From Planctomycetota bacterium (GTDB lineage Bacteria > Planctomycetota > UBA8742 > UBA2392): a stretch of 64,000 bases of DNA. This document shows, piece after piece, positions 8,443 through 17,248 of this stretch. The stretch spans positions 930,001 through 994,000 of the forward strand of contig JAOSKM010000002.1 of assembly GCA_027493625.1 (NCBI GenBank), given 5' to 3'. The stretch's first letter is position 1. Every line of letters begins with the position of its first letter. The notes beneath the pieces were generated by a model. That model made no database searches and was not told the DNA's origin. It saw nothing but the letters and a program-made list of their open reading frames with translations. Both the position numbers and the translations under genes were made by a program.

Positions 8443-10140
8443 ATGAAAACGAAATCAAAACTCCCCGCCATGCTCACACTGGCAGCCATCGGCGGCCTGG
8501 TGTTCCTGGCAGCCTGCGCGCATAGTGCGGATGTTACAGTCGGTGAAGAGCGCAATGCCGGTGGCCAGTTCGACAACGGCAGCGCAGGCATTGCCCCGCA
8601 GAACCCAACCTCCGGCATCTTCTTCAACAACCATGATCCCAACAAACCACCCGTCAACTTCAACCAGGACATCCGCGGGCGCTTTGAACACATCTACGAA
8701 GACGGCGAACAAGCCGAGCCCGACGGCCGCGCGCATGACGGCCAGCCCTACGACGAATTCTGGGAGAAGTACGACACCAACCCGTTCATTGACTGCGAAG
8801 ACGACCGCCTCTCCACCTTCGCCGTGGACGTGGACACCGGTGCTTACACCAAGTGCCGCGGTTACCTGAACAACGGCCAGCTTCCGCCCCAGGGCTTCGC
8901 GCGCGTGGAAGAATTCGTCAACTACTTCGACTACGGCTACGAAGCGCCCTACGAAGACACCTTCGCCATCACCATGGACGCCGCCCCCTCCCGCTACGGC
9001 GCCGACCTCAAGAACGCCTACCTGCTGCGCGTCGGCATGCAGGCCAAGCGCATTGACCCCGACCTGCGCAAGCCGGCCGTGCTCACCTTCGTGATCGACG
9101 TCAGCGGCAGCATGGACATCGACGGCCGCCTCAACCACGTGAAGGCCGCGCTCAAGATGCTGGTCAAGCAGCTGCGCCGCGACGATTACGTGGGCATCGC
9201 GGTCTACGGTAGCAACGGCCGCAAGGTGCTGGGCCACACCAACGACGCGGAGGAGATCGTCAGCGCGCTGAATCGCCTGAACCCGGACGGCAGCACCAAC
9301 GCCGAGGAAGGCATCCGCATCGGCTACGACATGGCGGCCGAGGCCTTCCGTGAGGGCAGCATCAACCGCGTGATCCTGTGCTCAGACGGCGTCGCCAACG
9401 TGGGCGAGACGGGGCCGGAGGGCATCCTGAAAATGGTCGAGCAGCAGCGCCGCAAGGGCATCCAGCTCAGCACCATCGGCTTCGGCATGAACAACTACAA
9501 CGACCACCTGATGGAACAGCTAGGTGACAAGGGCGACGGCCACTACGCCTACGTGGACACGCTCGACGAAGCCAAGCGCGTGTTCGTGGATAACCTGACC
9601 GGCACATTGCAGGTGGTGGCGCGCGACACCAAGGTGCAGGTGGAGTTCAACCCGCAGGTGGTGAAATCCTGGCGCCTGCTGGGTTACGAGAACCGCGACG
9701 TAAAGGATGAGGACTTCCGCAACGACGCAGTGGACGGCGGCGAGGTCGGCAGCGGCCACAGCGTGACGGCCCTGTACGAGATCAAGCTGTACGAGAACGC
9801 CAGCGGCCCCGTGGGCACGGCGACCATCCGATACAAGCACGACGAGCGCGACGAGTTTTTCGAAATCAACCGCGAGCTGAGCACCGGCGAAATCGCCCGC
9901 AGTTGGGCCGAAGCCCCCAAGGGTCTGCGCCTGGCCGGCAACGTGGCCGAGTTCGGCGAAATGCTGCGCAAGAGCTACTGGGCCAAGGGCGCCAGCTACG
10001 ACGCGCTGCTGGAAGACGTGAAGAAGCTGATAGCGGAGACGGACGAAACCGAGGTGCTGGATTTAGCCACCCTGATCACCAAGGCCCGCGACCTCGACAA
10101 CAAGAGCAACCCCGAACAAGCCACAGCCGGCGGCGAGTAA
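8443..10140 (+). CDS. vWA-domain lipoprotein (YfbK family)
   Basis: A 565-residue predicted lipoprotein, MKTKSKLPAMLTLAAIGG then VFLAACAHS as lipobox. The order after the signal is: a linker, the YfbK-type N-terminal domain (ECEDDRLSTFAVDVDTGAYT-like, FVNYFDYGYEAP, AAPSRYGADL), a vWA domain with DVSGSMD (D219), GSTNAEEGIRIGYDMA and the SDGVANVGETG loop, and a C-terminal DUF3520 domain. It is a paralogue of the upstream vWA protein but replaces the anti-sigma-like segment and membrane helix with a lipid anchor, so the two probably work on the same periplasmic partner from different anchoring points. AAAGGGACAG upstream of ATG 8443 serves as the ribosome site. The MIDAS residues are intact. Confidence 0.92.
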   Translation: MKTKSKLPAMLTLAAIGGLVFLAACAHSADVTVGEERNAGGQFDNGSAGIAPQNPTSGIFFNNHDPNKPPVNFNQDIRGRFEHIYEDGEQAEPDGRAHDGQPYDEFWEKYDTNPFIDCEDDRLSTFAVDVDTGAYTKCRGYLNNGQLPPQGFARVEEFVNYFDYGYEAPYEDTFAITMDAAPSRYGADLKNAYLLRVGMQAKRIDPDLRKPAVLTFVIDVSGSMDIDGRLNHVKAALKMLVKQLRRDDYVGIAVYGSNGRKVLGHTNDAEEIVSALNRLNPDGSTNAEEGIRIGYDMAAEAFREGSINRVILCSDGVANVGETGPEGILKMVEQQRRKGIQLSTIGFGMNNYNDHLMEQLGDKGDGHYAYVDTLDEAKRVFVDNLTGTLQVVARDTKVQVEFNPQVVKSWRLLGYENRDVKDEDFRNDAVDGGEVGSGHSVTALYEIKLYENASGPVGTATIRYKHDERDEFFEINRELSTGEIARSWAEAPKGLRLAGNVAEFGEMLRKSYWAKGASYDALLEDVKKLIAETDETEVLDLATLITKARDLDNKSNPEQATAGGE

Positions 10141-10141
10141 C

Positions 10142-10376
10142 GTAGCGCAGGCGCCCCGCCTGCACAGGCCGTGGGCGCCCCGCCCACGGCAAGAAAAGTA
10201 GCGCAGGACGGCTGCAGGCCGTGAACCTGTGAAGCACCGCTTCACAGGAGGGCCTGCACCGCCCGCCGGCGGGTTTGGCTTTACTGACGTCGCATCCGGA
10301 GGCTGATCGGAGCCTGAGCCTGGTGATGCCGTGGGCAAGGTGCCCACGGCCTGTGCAGCCGAGGCGGCTGCGCTAC
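10142..10376. repeat. Second cluster of mosaic palindromes
   Basis: GTAGCGCAG occurs at 10142 and 10199, and the inverted arm CTGCGCTAC at 10368-10376. Internal hairpins include GCAGGC-GCCCC-GCCTGC, CCGTGGGC-GCCCC-GCCCACGG, CCGTGGGC-AAGGT-GCCCACGG and GCAGCC-GAGGC-GGCTGC. The loops alternate between GCCCC and AAGGT as at 8319-8417. A further inverted pair, GTGAAGC at the end of ACCTGTGAAGC against GCTTCAC, lies at ~10220-10250. No gene is seen in this 230-base stretch. Confidence 0.8.
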
Positions 10377-10552
10377 GGCTTGCGATAGACGTTCAGACCG
10401 ATCTTGTAGCCGTCTTTGTACTCGATGGTCTGGTTGCCCTCGCTGCTGGCGATGATGATCGTCTTGCCCGAAGACGACGGCCCGAACTCCTTGGTCAGGT
10501 CCACCGTGATCGTAAGCTTGTCGCCTTCCACCTTCATATCCACGTTTTTCAT
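10373..10552 (-). CDS. Small conserved-looking protein, 59 residues
   Basis: Begins MKNVDMKVEGDKLTITVDLT and ends KIGLNVYRKP; acidic and basic residues alternate with beta-strand-like hydrophobics, and a Ser-rich GPSSSGKTI turn is central. It is 59 residues, 14 bases downstream of the acyl-CoA synthetase stop, with GGAGAG 4 bases before ATG, so it is very likely translated from the same mRNA. It is cytoplasmic (no signal or membrane segment). I recognise no domain; the pattern suggests a small beta-sheet protein. Its stop codon lies inside the neighbouring palindromic element. Confidence 0.75.
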   Translation of the reverse strand: MKNVDMKVEGDKLTITVDLTKEFGPSSSGKTIIIASSEGNQTIEYKDGYKIGLNVYRKP

Positions 10553-10566
10553 CGGTTCTCTCCGCG

Positions 10567-12543
10567 CTAGCGCGCTTTGCTTATAGCATCCAGCGCTTCC
10601 GGGTTGGCTACGCTGCTTAGGTCGCCCATGTTTTCTTCGCCTAAATACTTCTTCTGGATCAGGCGCCTCAGGATCTTGGCGCTTCTGGTCTTGGGCAGGT
10701 CTTCTACGAACAGCACGGCCTTGGGGCGGTCTACCTTGCCTAACGCGTTCACTACTGTCTGCACCAGCTCCTTACGCAGCTCTTCGCTTGGCTTGAACTG
10801 CTTGTGCAGCACAACGAAACAGACCACCTCCGTGCCCTTCAGCTCGTCGGGCACGCCTATCGCCGCGGCCTCGCTTACCGCGTCGTGATCGATCAGCGCG
10901 CTTTCTATCTCGCCCGGGCCCACGCGGCGGCCGGCGATTTTCATGGTGTCGTCGGCGCGGCCGAACAGGAACCAGTCGCCGTCCTTGTCCACCTTGGCCC
11001 AGTCGCCGTGGTTCCAGACGTTGGGGAACTTGCTCCAGTAGGTCTCGATGTACTTCTGCTCGTTCTTCCACAGGCCGCGGGTCATGCTGGGCGCGGGCTT
11101 TTTGCAGACCAGGTAGCCGACTTCGTCCACCACGCTGTTGCCCTCTTCATTGAACACGTCGATGTCCATGCCCAGGCCCGGCGACTGCAGCGTGCAGGCC
11201 TTCAGCGGCATGATCGGCAGCGGCGCCAAAAAGCAACCCACGATGTCCGTGCCGCCGCTGATGTTGATGATCGGCAGGCGGCCTTTGCCGACCCGGTTGA
11301 AAAACCACATGTAGCTTTCGGGGTCCCAGGGCTCGCCGGTGCTGCCCAGTACGCGCAGAGTCTGCATCGCGTGCTTGTCCACCCACTCGTCGCCGGCGCG
11401 CATCAGCATGCGGATCGCGGTGGGGGAAATGCCGAGGTGCGTGGCCTTGTGCTGCTCGATGCTTTTCCAGAGCCGGTCGGGCTCCGGGTAGTTCGGCGCG
11501 CCCTCGAACACGATCAGCGTCACGCCGTGCATGAAGCAGCCGATGATCTCCCAGGGGCCCATCATCCAGCCGATGTCGCTGAACCACCAGAAACGATCGC
11601 CGTCCTTCACGTCGAAATTGTACAGCAGCTCTTTGCCCATCTGCGCCAGGCAGCCCGCATGGGTGTGCACCGTGCCCTTGGGCTTGCCGGTGGTGCCGCT
11701 GGTGTACAGCATCAGCGCGGGCGTCAGGCTGGGCACCGGCAGCGTGGCGCAGCTGTCTTCCTGCGCGTCCACCAGCTCGTTCCAGAACACGTCACGGCCG
11801 TTCTGCATCGGGCAAGCAAGGCCTTCGCCGATGCGCCGGTACACGATCACATTCTGGATGCACTCCAGGCCTTCCACGGCCTTGTCGGCCTGCTGCTTGA
11901 TGCTGAAGGGCTCGCCGCGGCGCATGCTGCCGTCGGCCGTGAAAAGTACTTTGACCTCGGCGTCTTCCAGGCGCTCGCGCAGGGCCGGGGGCGCGTAGCC
12001 GCTGAAGACCGGTATGAAGATTGCGCCGATCTTCTGCGTGGCCAGCATCGCGAACACCACCTCGGCGACCATGGGCATGTAGCAGGCCACGGTGTCGCCC
12101 TTCTCGACGCCGCAGGATTTCAGCGCGTTGGCGACGCGGTTCACCTGCACGGCCAGTTCGGCGAAAGTGAACTGGCGGACGTTGCCGTCTTCGGTCTCGG
12201 CGATCAGCGCCAACTGGGAGGCGCGCTCGGAGTCGGCGTGGCGGTCAACGCAATTCAGCGCGATGTTGGTTTCGCCGCCGATGAACCAGTCGGCCCAGGC
12301 GTTGCCGCGGCTGGTGTCGAGGGTGGTTTCGTACTCGCGGTACCAGGCGAATTCCATGTCGCGCAACGCGGCTTCCCAGAATCCCGCGGGCTCGTGCTGG
12401 CTGCGGCGCACGAACTCGCGCGCCTGGTGATACACCTGGCCCGGGTGGCGCGGGTCAACCTCGAAGTTCAGGCGCCGCATCAGCCGCGTGATGTTGGCGT
12501 TCTCGATCGTTTCCGCGTCGGGCGTCCAGACGTATTCGCTCAT
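10567..12543 (-). CDS. Acetyl/propionyl-CoA synthetase-like AMP-forming acyl-CoA ligase
   Basis: A 658-residue ANL-superfamily enzyme activating a short-chain carboxylate to its acyl-CoA through an acyl-AMP. It shows the N-terminal cap typical of acetyl-CoA synthetase (RHPGQVYHQAREF region and WADWFIGGETNIALNCVDRH), the P-loop YTSGTTGKPKGTVHTH, the WWFSDIGWMMGP substrate-pocket segment, GSTGEPWDPE, the hinge FGRADDTMKIAGRRVGPGEIE and the C-terminal catalytic lysine in KTRSAKILRR, a known acetylation site in this family. Length matches acetyl-CoA synthetases (~650). Whether acetate, propionate or acetoacetate is used cannot be read. ATG 12543 follows GGGAGAT; an in-frame ATG 7 codons earlier is less well placed. 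It is followed by a 59-residue gene in the same operon. Confidence 0.9.
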   Translation of the reverse strand: MSEYVWTPDAETIENANITRLMRRLNFEVDPRHPGQVYHQAREFVRRSQHEPAGFWEAALRDMEFAWYREYETTLDTSRGNAWADWFIGGETNIALNCVDRHADSERASQLALIAETEDGNVRQFTFAELAVQVNRVANALKSCGVEKGDTVACYMPMVAEVVFAMLATQKIGAIFIPVFSGYAPPALRERLEDAEVKVLFTADGSMRRGEPFSIKQQADKAVEGLECIQNVIVYRRIGEGLACPMQNGRDVFWNELVDAQEDSCATLPVPSLTPALMLYTSGTTGKPKGTVHTHAGCLAQMGKELLYNFDVKDGDRFWWFSDIGWMMGPWEIIGCFMHGVTLIVFEGAPNYPEPDRLWKSIEQHKATHLGISPTAIRMLMRAGDEWVDKHAMQTLRVLGSTGEPWDPESYMWFFNRVGKGRLPIINISGGTDIVGCFLAPLPIMPLKACTLQSPGLGMDIDVFNEEGNSVVDEVGYLVCKKPAPSMTRGLWKNEQKYIETYWSKFPNVWNHGDWAKVDKDGDWFLFGRADDTMKIAGRRVGPGEIESALIDHDAVSEAAAIGVPDELKGTEVVCFVVLHKQFKPSEELRKELVQTVVNALGKVDRPKAVLFVEDLPKTRSAKILRRLIQKKYLGEENMGDLSSVANPEALDAISKAR

Positions 12544-12755
12544 GGCAGCATCTCCCGGCCGCATTGTGCCAAGCGGTGCAACAGATGGAACATGCGTGGA
12601 AGTCTGGCGGGCAGCGGGCCGGCGATCCGCAGGCCTTTTCTGACACTCCGTTGGCGGGCGTGTTGATTTTCCTTCCAGTGGAAGATAGTTCCCTTGCCCG
12701 CAGCAGCGTATGCGGTGAGAATACGAGACGTTTTCCGGGTTCTGAGGTGCAAAAC

Positions 12756-15700
12756 ATGCGATACCTGTTGATCCTGAGCCTGCTGGCGCTGTTCGCCACC
12801 GGCTGCTTCGCCGGCTTTGAGGCTACCGTGCTCGGCAGCGCCCGGAGCGCTACGGGCCCGTTGAAAGGCGCCAGTATCAAGGTGATCGCTGACCCGCTGT
12901 GGGGTCGCGCCAATGCCCAGGACTTCGAGGCCTTTAAGAAGGAATACGGCCAGCTGCCGGTGATCGACGTGTCAGGCACCGGCACCTCGGACGCCAAGGG
13001 CGTCTTCAAGTTCAAGGTGATCGTGTCCGAGCGTGACGGCGAACTGCCCACGCGCAAGGTTTCGGACCGCAGGGGCAACAGCCGCGAGGTCACGTTCATT
13101 TACGCCATCGTGGTCAGCGAGCACAGCGAGTGCAAGCCGGAGAAGCGCGGTATCCTGCTGGATGCCGACGCCGAGCAGAACGTGGGACAGGTGTCCCTGC
13201 AACTCGCGACCACGGCAACGGGCAGGGTGATCAAGCTCTCTGACCGCAAGCCCGTGGCGGGCATGAAGCTGAAGGTCAATCCCGGCTATTACCAGGGCGG
13301 TACGCTGGCGGAGGAAATCATTGTCGAGACCGACAAGGACGGCAAATTCGAAGTCACCAAGGACGTCTGCCCCGTCGGCCGCATCACCCTCACCAGCCTG
13401 GACGCGGACTGGGCCTTTGCCCAGAGCAGCACTGCCTGGAGCGGCCTGAACCTCAACGCCGGGAGCAACGACCTTGGCACGCTGGTGGTGGTGCCGGGCG
13501 GATCGATCAAGCTGTCGCCCATCGACTCCGACACGGGCAAGGCGCTGCCCGCAATGATCAGCGTGGCCGGCGCCGAGCGCGGCAGCCAGGTGCGGCACAC
13601 CGCGCAGGTCGTCGGCGAAAACTACAGCCTGGCGGGGCTGCCCGAGGGCATCTACACGGTGACCGTTACGCTCAACGGCTTCTGGGGCGTGCGCCAGGAC
13701 AACGTCGAGGTGCAGGGCGGCAGCGCCCAGGATCTCGGAAACATCAAGCTTGAGCCTCACCGCACGCTCAGCGTGATCGCCGTCAGCGACGACAACCGCG
13801 GCATCGAGCGTTACACGACCACGGTCTCGCTGCTCGAAGGCACGCTGCCTGCCGACCTGCGCGGCTGGGGCGGTCGCGGCGGCTCCGCGTACGGGCAGTC
13901 CGCCCAGATGACCGCCGAGCGTTACGAGATCGGGCGCCTGTTCAGCGGCAAGTGGAATGTACAGGTGATCGCGGACGGCTACGCCGCCGGCGTAGTCACC
14001 GTGGACCTGCCGCGCAAGGACCCGGTCACGGTCTCGCTCACGCAGGGAGGCACCATCGAGTACCAGCTGTTCGACCTGCAGGGCCGCCAGATGAGGGCTG
14101 ACTGGGCCTTCGCAGTCAAGTGCGACTCGCCCGAGTACAAGCGCGCCCTGGAGCTGAAGCAGGACTACCGCGTGGACCAGCCCTTCCCGGCCGGCGTTTA
14201 CGGTCCCAACTTCCAGCAGCGCAGCGACGTGCCCCGCATCGACAGCCTGCCGGTCGGCGACTACCTGTTCATCGCGCGCAGCTGGCAGTTCGGCTTCCTG
14301 TACCAGGACAACGTGAAGGTGGAGAAGGGCAAGACCACCAGCCTGTCGCTGAAGCCCGAACTGGGTTCGCTGACCATCACGGTGATGGAAAAGGGCAGGC
14401 CTAAAGCGAACGAGACCGTGGTGGTGCTGTCCGGCCAGCTGCACTGGCAGCCGACGGTAACGGAGTACAAAACCGACGCCAACGGTCAGGTGGTGCTGAA
14501 AGACCTGCAGCCCGGTGAATTCATGGCGCTCAGCAAGCGCGAGTACGACTGGGCCAAGGGCAACGGACAGGGCTACGAACTGCGCCAGCGCCTCGAGCCA
14601 TACCAGATCGAGCGCCAGCGCAACATTACCTACGGCGTGCAAGAGGCCGTCACGATCAACCTGGATGACCCCGGCCACTGCTGGCTCACGGTACAGCTGC
14701 CCATGGAGGCCGACATGCGGGCTGACTGGGCCTCGCTGGTCGAGAAAACCGACAACCGCATGACGCGGGCGAACAACTACAGCGCGCGCCATGAGAACGG
14801 CGTCTTCAACTTCGGCCGCGTCAAGCACGGGGTTTACACCTTCACCGCGAATGCGCGCCTGGGTGACGGCAATGAGGTGTCGATGGTGCGCGAGTTGACC
14901 ATCGACACATCGCCCGAGCAGACCGTGAAACTGGACTGGGACCTGAGCAAGCTGACCATCAAGGTCAAGCTGCCCAAGGGGGTGGATCGAAACCGCGTGT
15001 CCATAGCCCTGCGCCTCCCCTACGTGGATGGCCAGAGTTACGCCAACATCGTGCGCTACGGGCGCTTGGACGAGAAAGACCAGTGCGTGCTGGTCGCCGT
15101 GCCGGAGGGCAGCTACGACCTGCTGGCCACCGTCACCGAACTCAACGGTTTCCCCAGTACGTCACATGCCAGCGCATCAAGGTGAAGGGCAACGGCACCG
15201 AGAACGTGAAGTTCGACGAGAAAGTCGGCAAACTCAAGGTCAGCGTGATCGGCAGCCCGGCTCTCGGCAGCTCCCGGGTCATCGAGCCTCGCGCGCGCGT
15301 GATGCTGTTCGATGCCAAGGGCAAAGAGATAACGCCCGGCGACCCCCTCAACGCATTCGGCGGGGTCGGTCGCGAGTGGCAGGTCCACGCGGTGCCTGTC
15401 GGCACCTATCGCGCCGTGATTCTGGCCCACGGGCTGCAGGCCTTCGAGATCAAGGAAGTGAAGGTCAAGAAAGGCGAGACCACCACTATCACCGCCAACC
15501 CCACTGCCGCTGCGATGTTGCAGGTCACCATCAAGAACTTCCGGATGCAGGACCTGCAGACGGCCCAGCCCGCCTGGGAGCTGGAGGACGAGGCGGGCAA
15601 CAAGGTTCCCTGGAGTTCGCCCGACGGCCAGGCCTGCTTCGTGACCAACATGCACGGCAACGATATGCAGCTGGTGGTGATCAACATCCCGCCCGAGGCC

Positions 15701-15811
15701 AAGAAGGCGCGGCTGGTCGCCAAGGGTTACGAGGACCATGTGGTGGACGTTGACGGCTCGGCAGGCAAGACCAACCTGGCCGACGTAAACCTGATACCCA
15801 CGGAAGATTGA
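12756..15811 (+). pseudogene. Long beta-sandwich (carboxypeptidase-regulatory-like) lipoprotein, frameshifted
   Basis: A lipoprotein signal MRYLLILSLLALFATGC starts at ATG 12756. The first frame runs to 15185 and stops soon after LNGFPSTSHASASR. The continuation (QYVTCQRIKVKGNG... to LIPTED, 15811) is in the next frame. One additional C in the run 15152-15155 would give LNGFPQYVTCQRI and one protein of ~1018 residues. The body is a series of ~90-residue beta-sandwich units of the carboxypeptidase-regulatory/SpaA type (ATGRVIKLSDRKPVAGMKLKV, YSLAGLPEGIYTVTVTL, VLKDLQPGEFMAL), with a recurring ADWA motif (residues near ~210, 450, 655). Probably a surface or periplasmic structural or adhesion protein. 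The frame is otherwise clean, so an assembly error is likely. Confidence 0.8.
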
Positions 15812-15880
15812 TCCGCGCCGGGATCCTTGCCGTTTCGCGGGCGTCCGGGCCCTGCCGGGACCGGATGCCCGCGGCGCGGC

Positions 15881-17197
15881 TCAGCTTGCGGCGGCCATTT
15901 CCTCGAGGGCCTTGAACTTGCCGGCCTCGGTGGCGGTCTGGCACTTGCGGTGCTTGATGTGGTACTCGAACTCGTCGCGGAACTTCGCGATGTAGCTCTG
16001 CACCGGCATGATCAGCGAATCCGCCAGGAAGCAGATGGTGCGGCCCTTGATCATCACGCTGACCTCGTTCATCAGGTCAACGTCGCCGTCCTTGCCGTGG
16101 CCGAACTCGATGCGGTGGCACAGCTTCTCCAGCCAGCCCAGGCCTTCGCGGCAGGGTGTGCACTGGCCGCAGGATTCGTGGTGGTAAAAGCGCGAAAGGT
16201 TCAGCAGCGCGTTCACGATGCAGGTCTGGTCGTTGAACACGATCATCCCCGCCGAGCCCAGGAAGCTGCCCGCCGCGCGGATGCTGTCGAAGTCGGCCGG
16301 CGTATCGAGCTGGTCCGGGGTCATGATCGGCATGCTGCTGCCGCCGGGGATGATGCCCTTGATGTTGCCGATCGGCCCGCCCGCCATGTCGATGATCTCG
16401 CGCAGCGTGGTGCCCAGCGCGACTTCATACAGGCCGGGCTTCTTCACGTGGCCGCTGACGCAGAACAGCTTGGGGCCGGGGCCGCTTTCCGGGCCGATGC
16501 TTTTGAACCAGTCCGCCCCGCGCGCGACGATGTGCATCACGTTCTGGATGGTCTCGACGTTGTTGATGATGGTCGGGAAGCGGAAGTAGCCCTCAACCGC
16601 CGGGAAGGGCGGCTTGATCTTCGGGTACGCGCGGCGGCCCTCGGCGGCGCTCAGCAGGCCGGTTTCCTCGCCGCAGATGTATGCGCCGGCGCCGGTGATG
16701 ACGGTGACGTCCAGCTTGAACTTGCCCAGGCCCAGCACGTTCTCGCCCAGGATGCCCTCGGCGTAGCACTCGTCGATGGCGGCCTGCAGGCGCTTGGCCT
16801 CGCGGGTGAACTCGCCGCGGATGAAGACGTAGGCGTGGTTGCTCTGGATCGCCCAGCAGGCGCAGATGATGCTTTCGATCAGGTTGTGCGGGTCCTTGGC
16901 CAGGATCTCGCGGTCTTTGAACGTGCCGGGCTCGGATTCGTCGGCATTCACGGCAAGGTAGCGCGGCTTGCCGTTGTCGGGCAGGAAGGTCCACTTCACG
17001 CCGGCCGGGAAGCCCGCGCCGCCGCGGCCGCGCAGGTTTGATTTCTTGACTTCCTCGGTGACGGCCTTGGGCTCCATCTCGAGGGCTTTCTTGGCCGTGG
17101 CATAGCCGTAATAGCCGCCGCGCGCGCGGTAGTGCTTGAGCGTCCAGGACTCGGGCTCGTTGAAGTACTTGGACAGAACCGGTTCAAACTTGGCCAT
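15881..17197 (-). CDS. nuoF: NADH-quinone oxidoreductase subunit F-like protein
   Basis: A 438-residue flavoprotein carrying FMN, the NADH site and one [4Fe-4S] cluster. It shows the FMN/NADH glycine-rich loop LRGRGGAGFPAGVKW, NADESEPGTFKDRE, YICGEETGLL, the SLBB region after HVKKPGLYEV, and the cluster ligands CGQCTPCREG with a fourth Cys in TICFLADS. Length matches NuoF of complex I. The surprise is context: no nuoE or nuoG is adjacent, and a second NuoF-type domain exists in the formate dehydrogenase gene at 45524. It could serve complex I encoded elsewhere, or a hydrogenase or soluble dehydrogenase. A GGAAGG site precedes ATG 17197. The last ~35 residues after the cluster form a Lys/Glu-rich tail. 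Confidence 0.9.
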   Translation of the reverse strand: MAKFEPVLSKYFNEPESWTLKHYRARGGYYGYATAKKALEMEPKAVTEEVKKSNLRGRGGAGFPAGVKWTFLPDNGKPRYLAVNADESEPGTFKDREILAKDPHNLIESIICACWAIQSNHAYVFIRGEFTREAKRLQAAIDECYAEGILGENVLGLGKFKLDVTVITGAGAYICGEETGLLSAAEGRRAYPKIKPPFPAVEGYFRFPTIINNVETIQNVMHIVARGADWFKSIGPESGPGPKLFCVSGHVKKPGLYEVALGTTLREIIDMAGGPIGNIKGIIPGGSSMPIMTPDQLDTPADFDSIRAAGSFLGSAGMIVFNDQTCIVNALLNLSRFYHHESCGQCTPCREGLGWLEKLCHRIEFGHGKDGDVDLMNEVSVMIKGRTICFLADSLIMPVQSYIAKFRDEFEYHIKHRKCQTATEAGKFKALEEMAAAS

Positions 17198-17248
17198 GGC
17201 AGTGCCTTCCAGTTGATCGCGGGCACGTTACCACAGGCGGCCGGGCGT

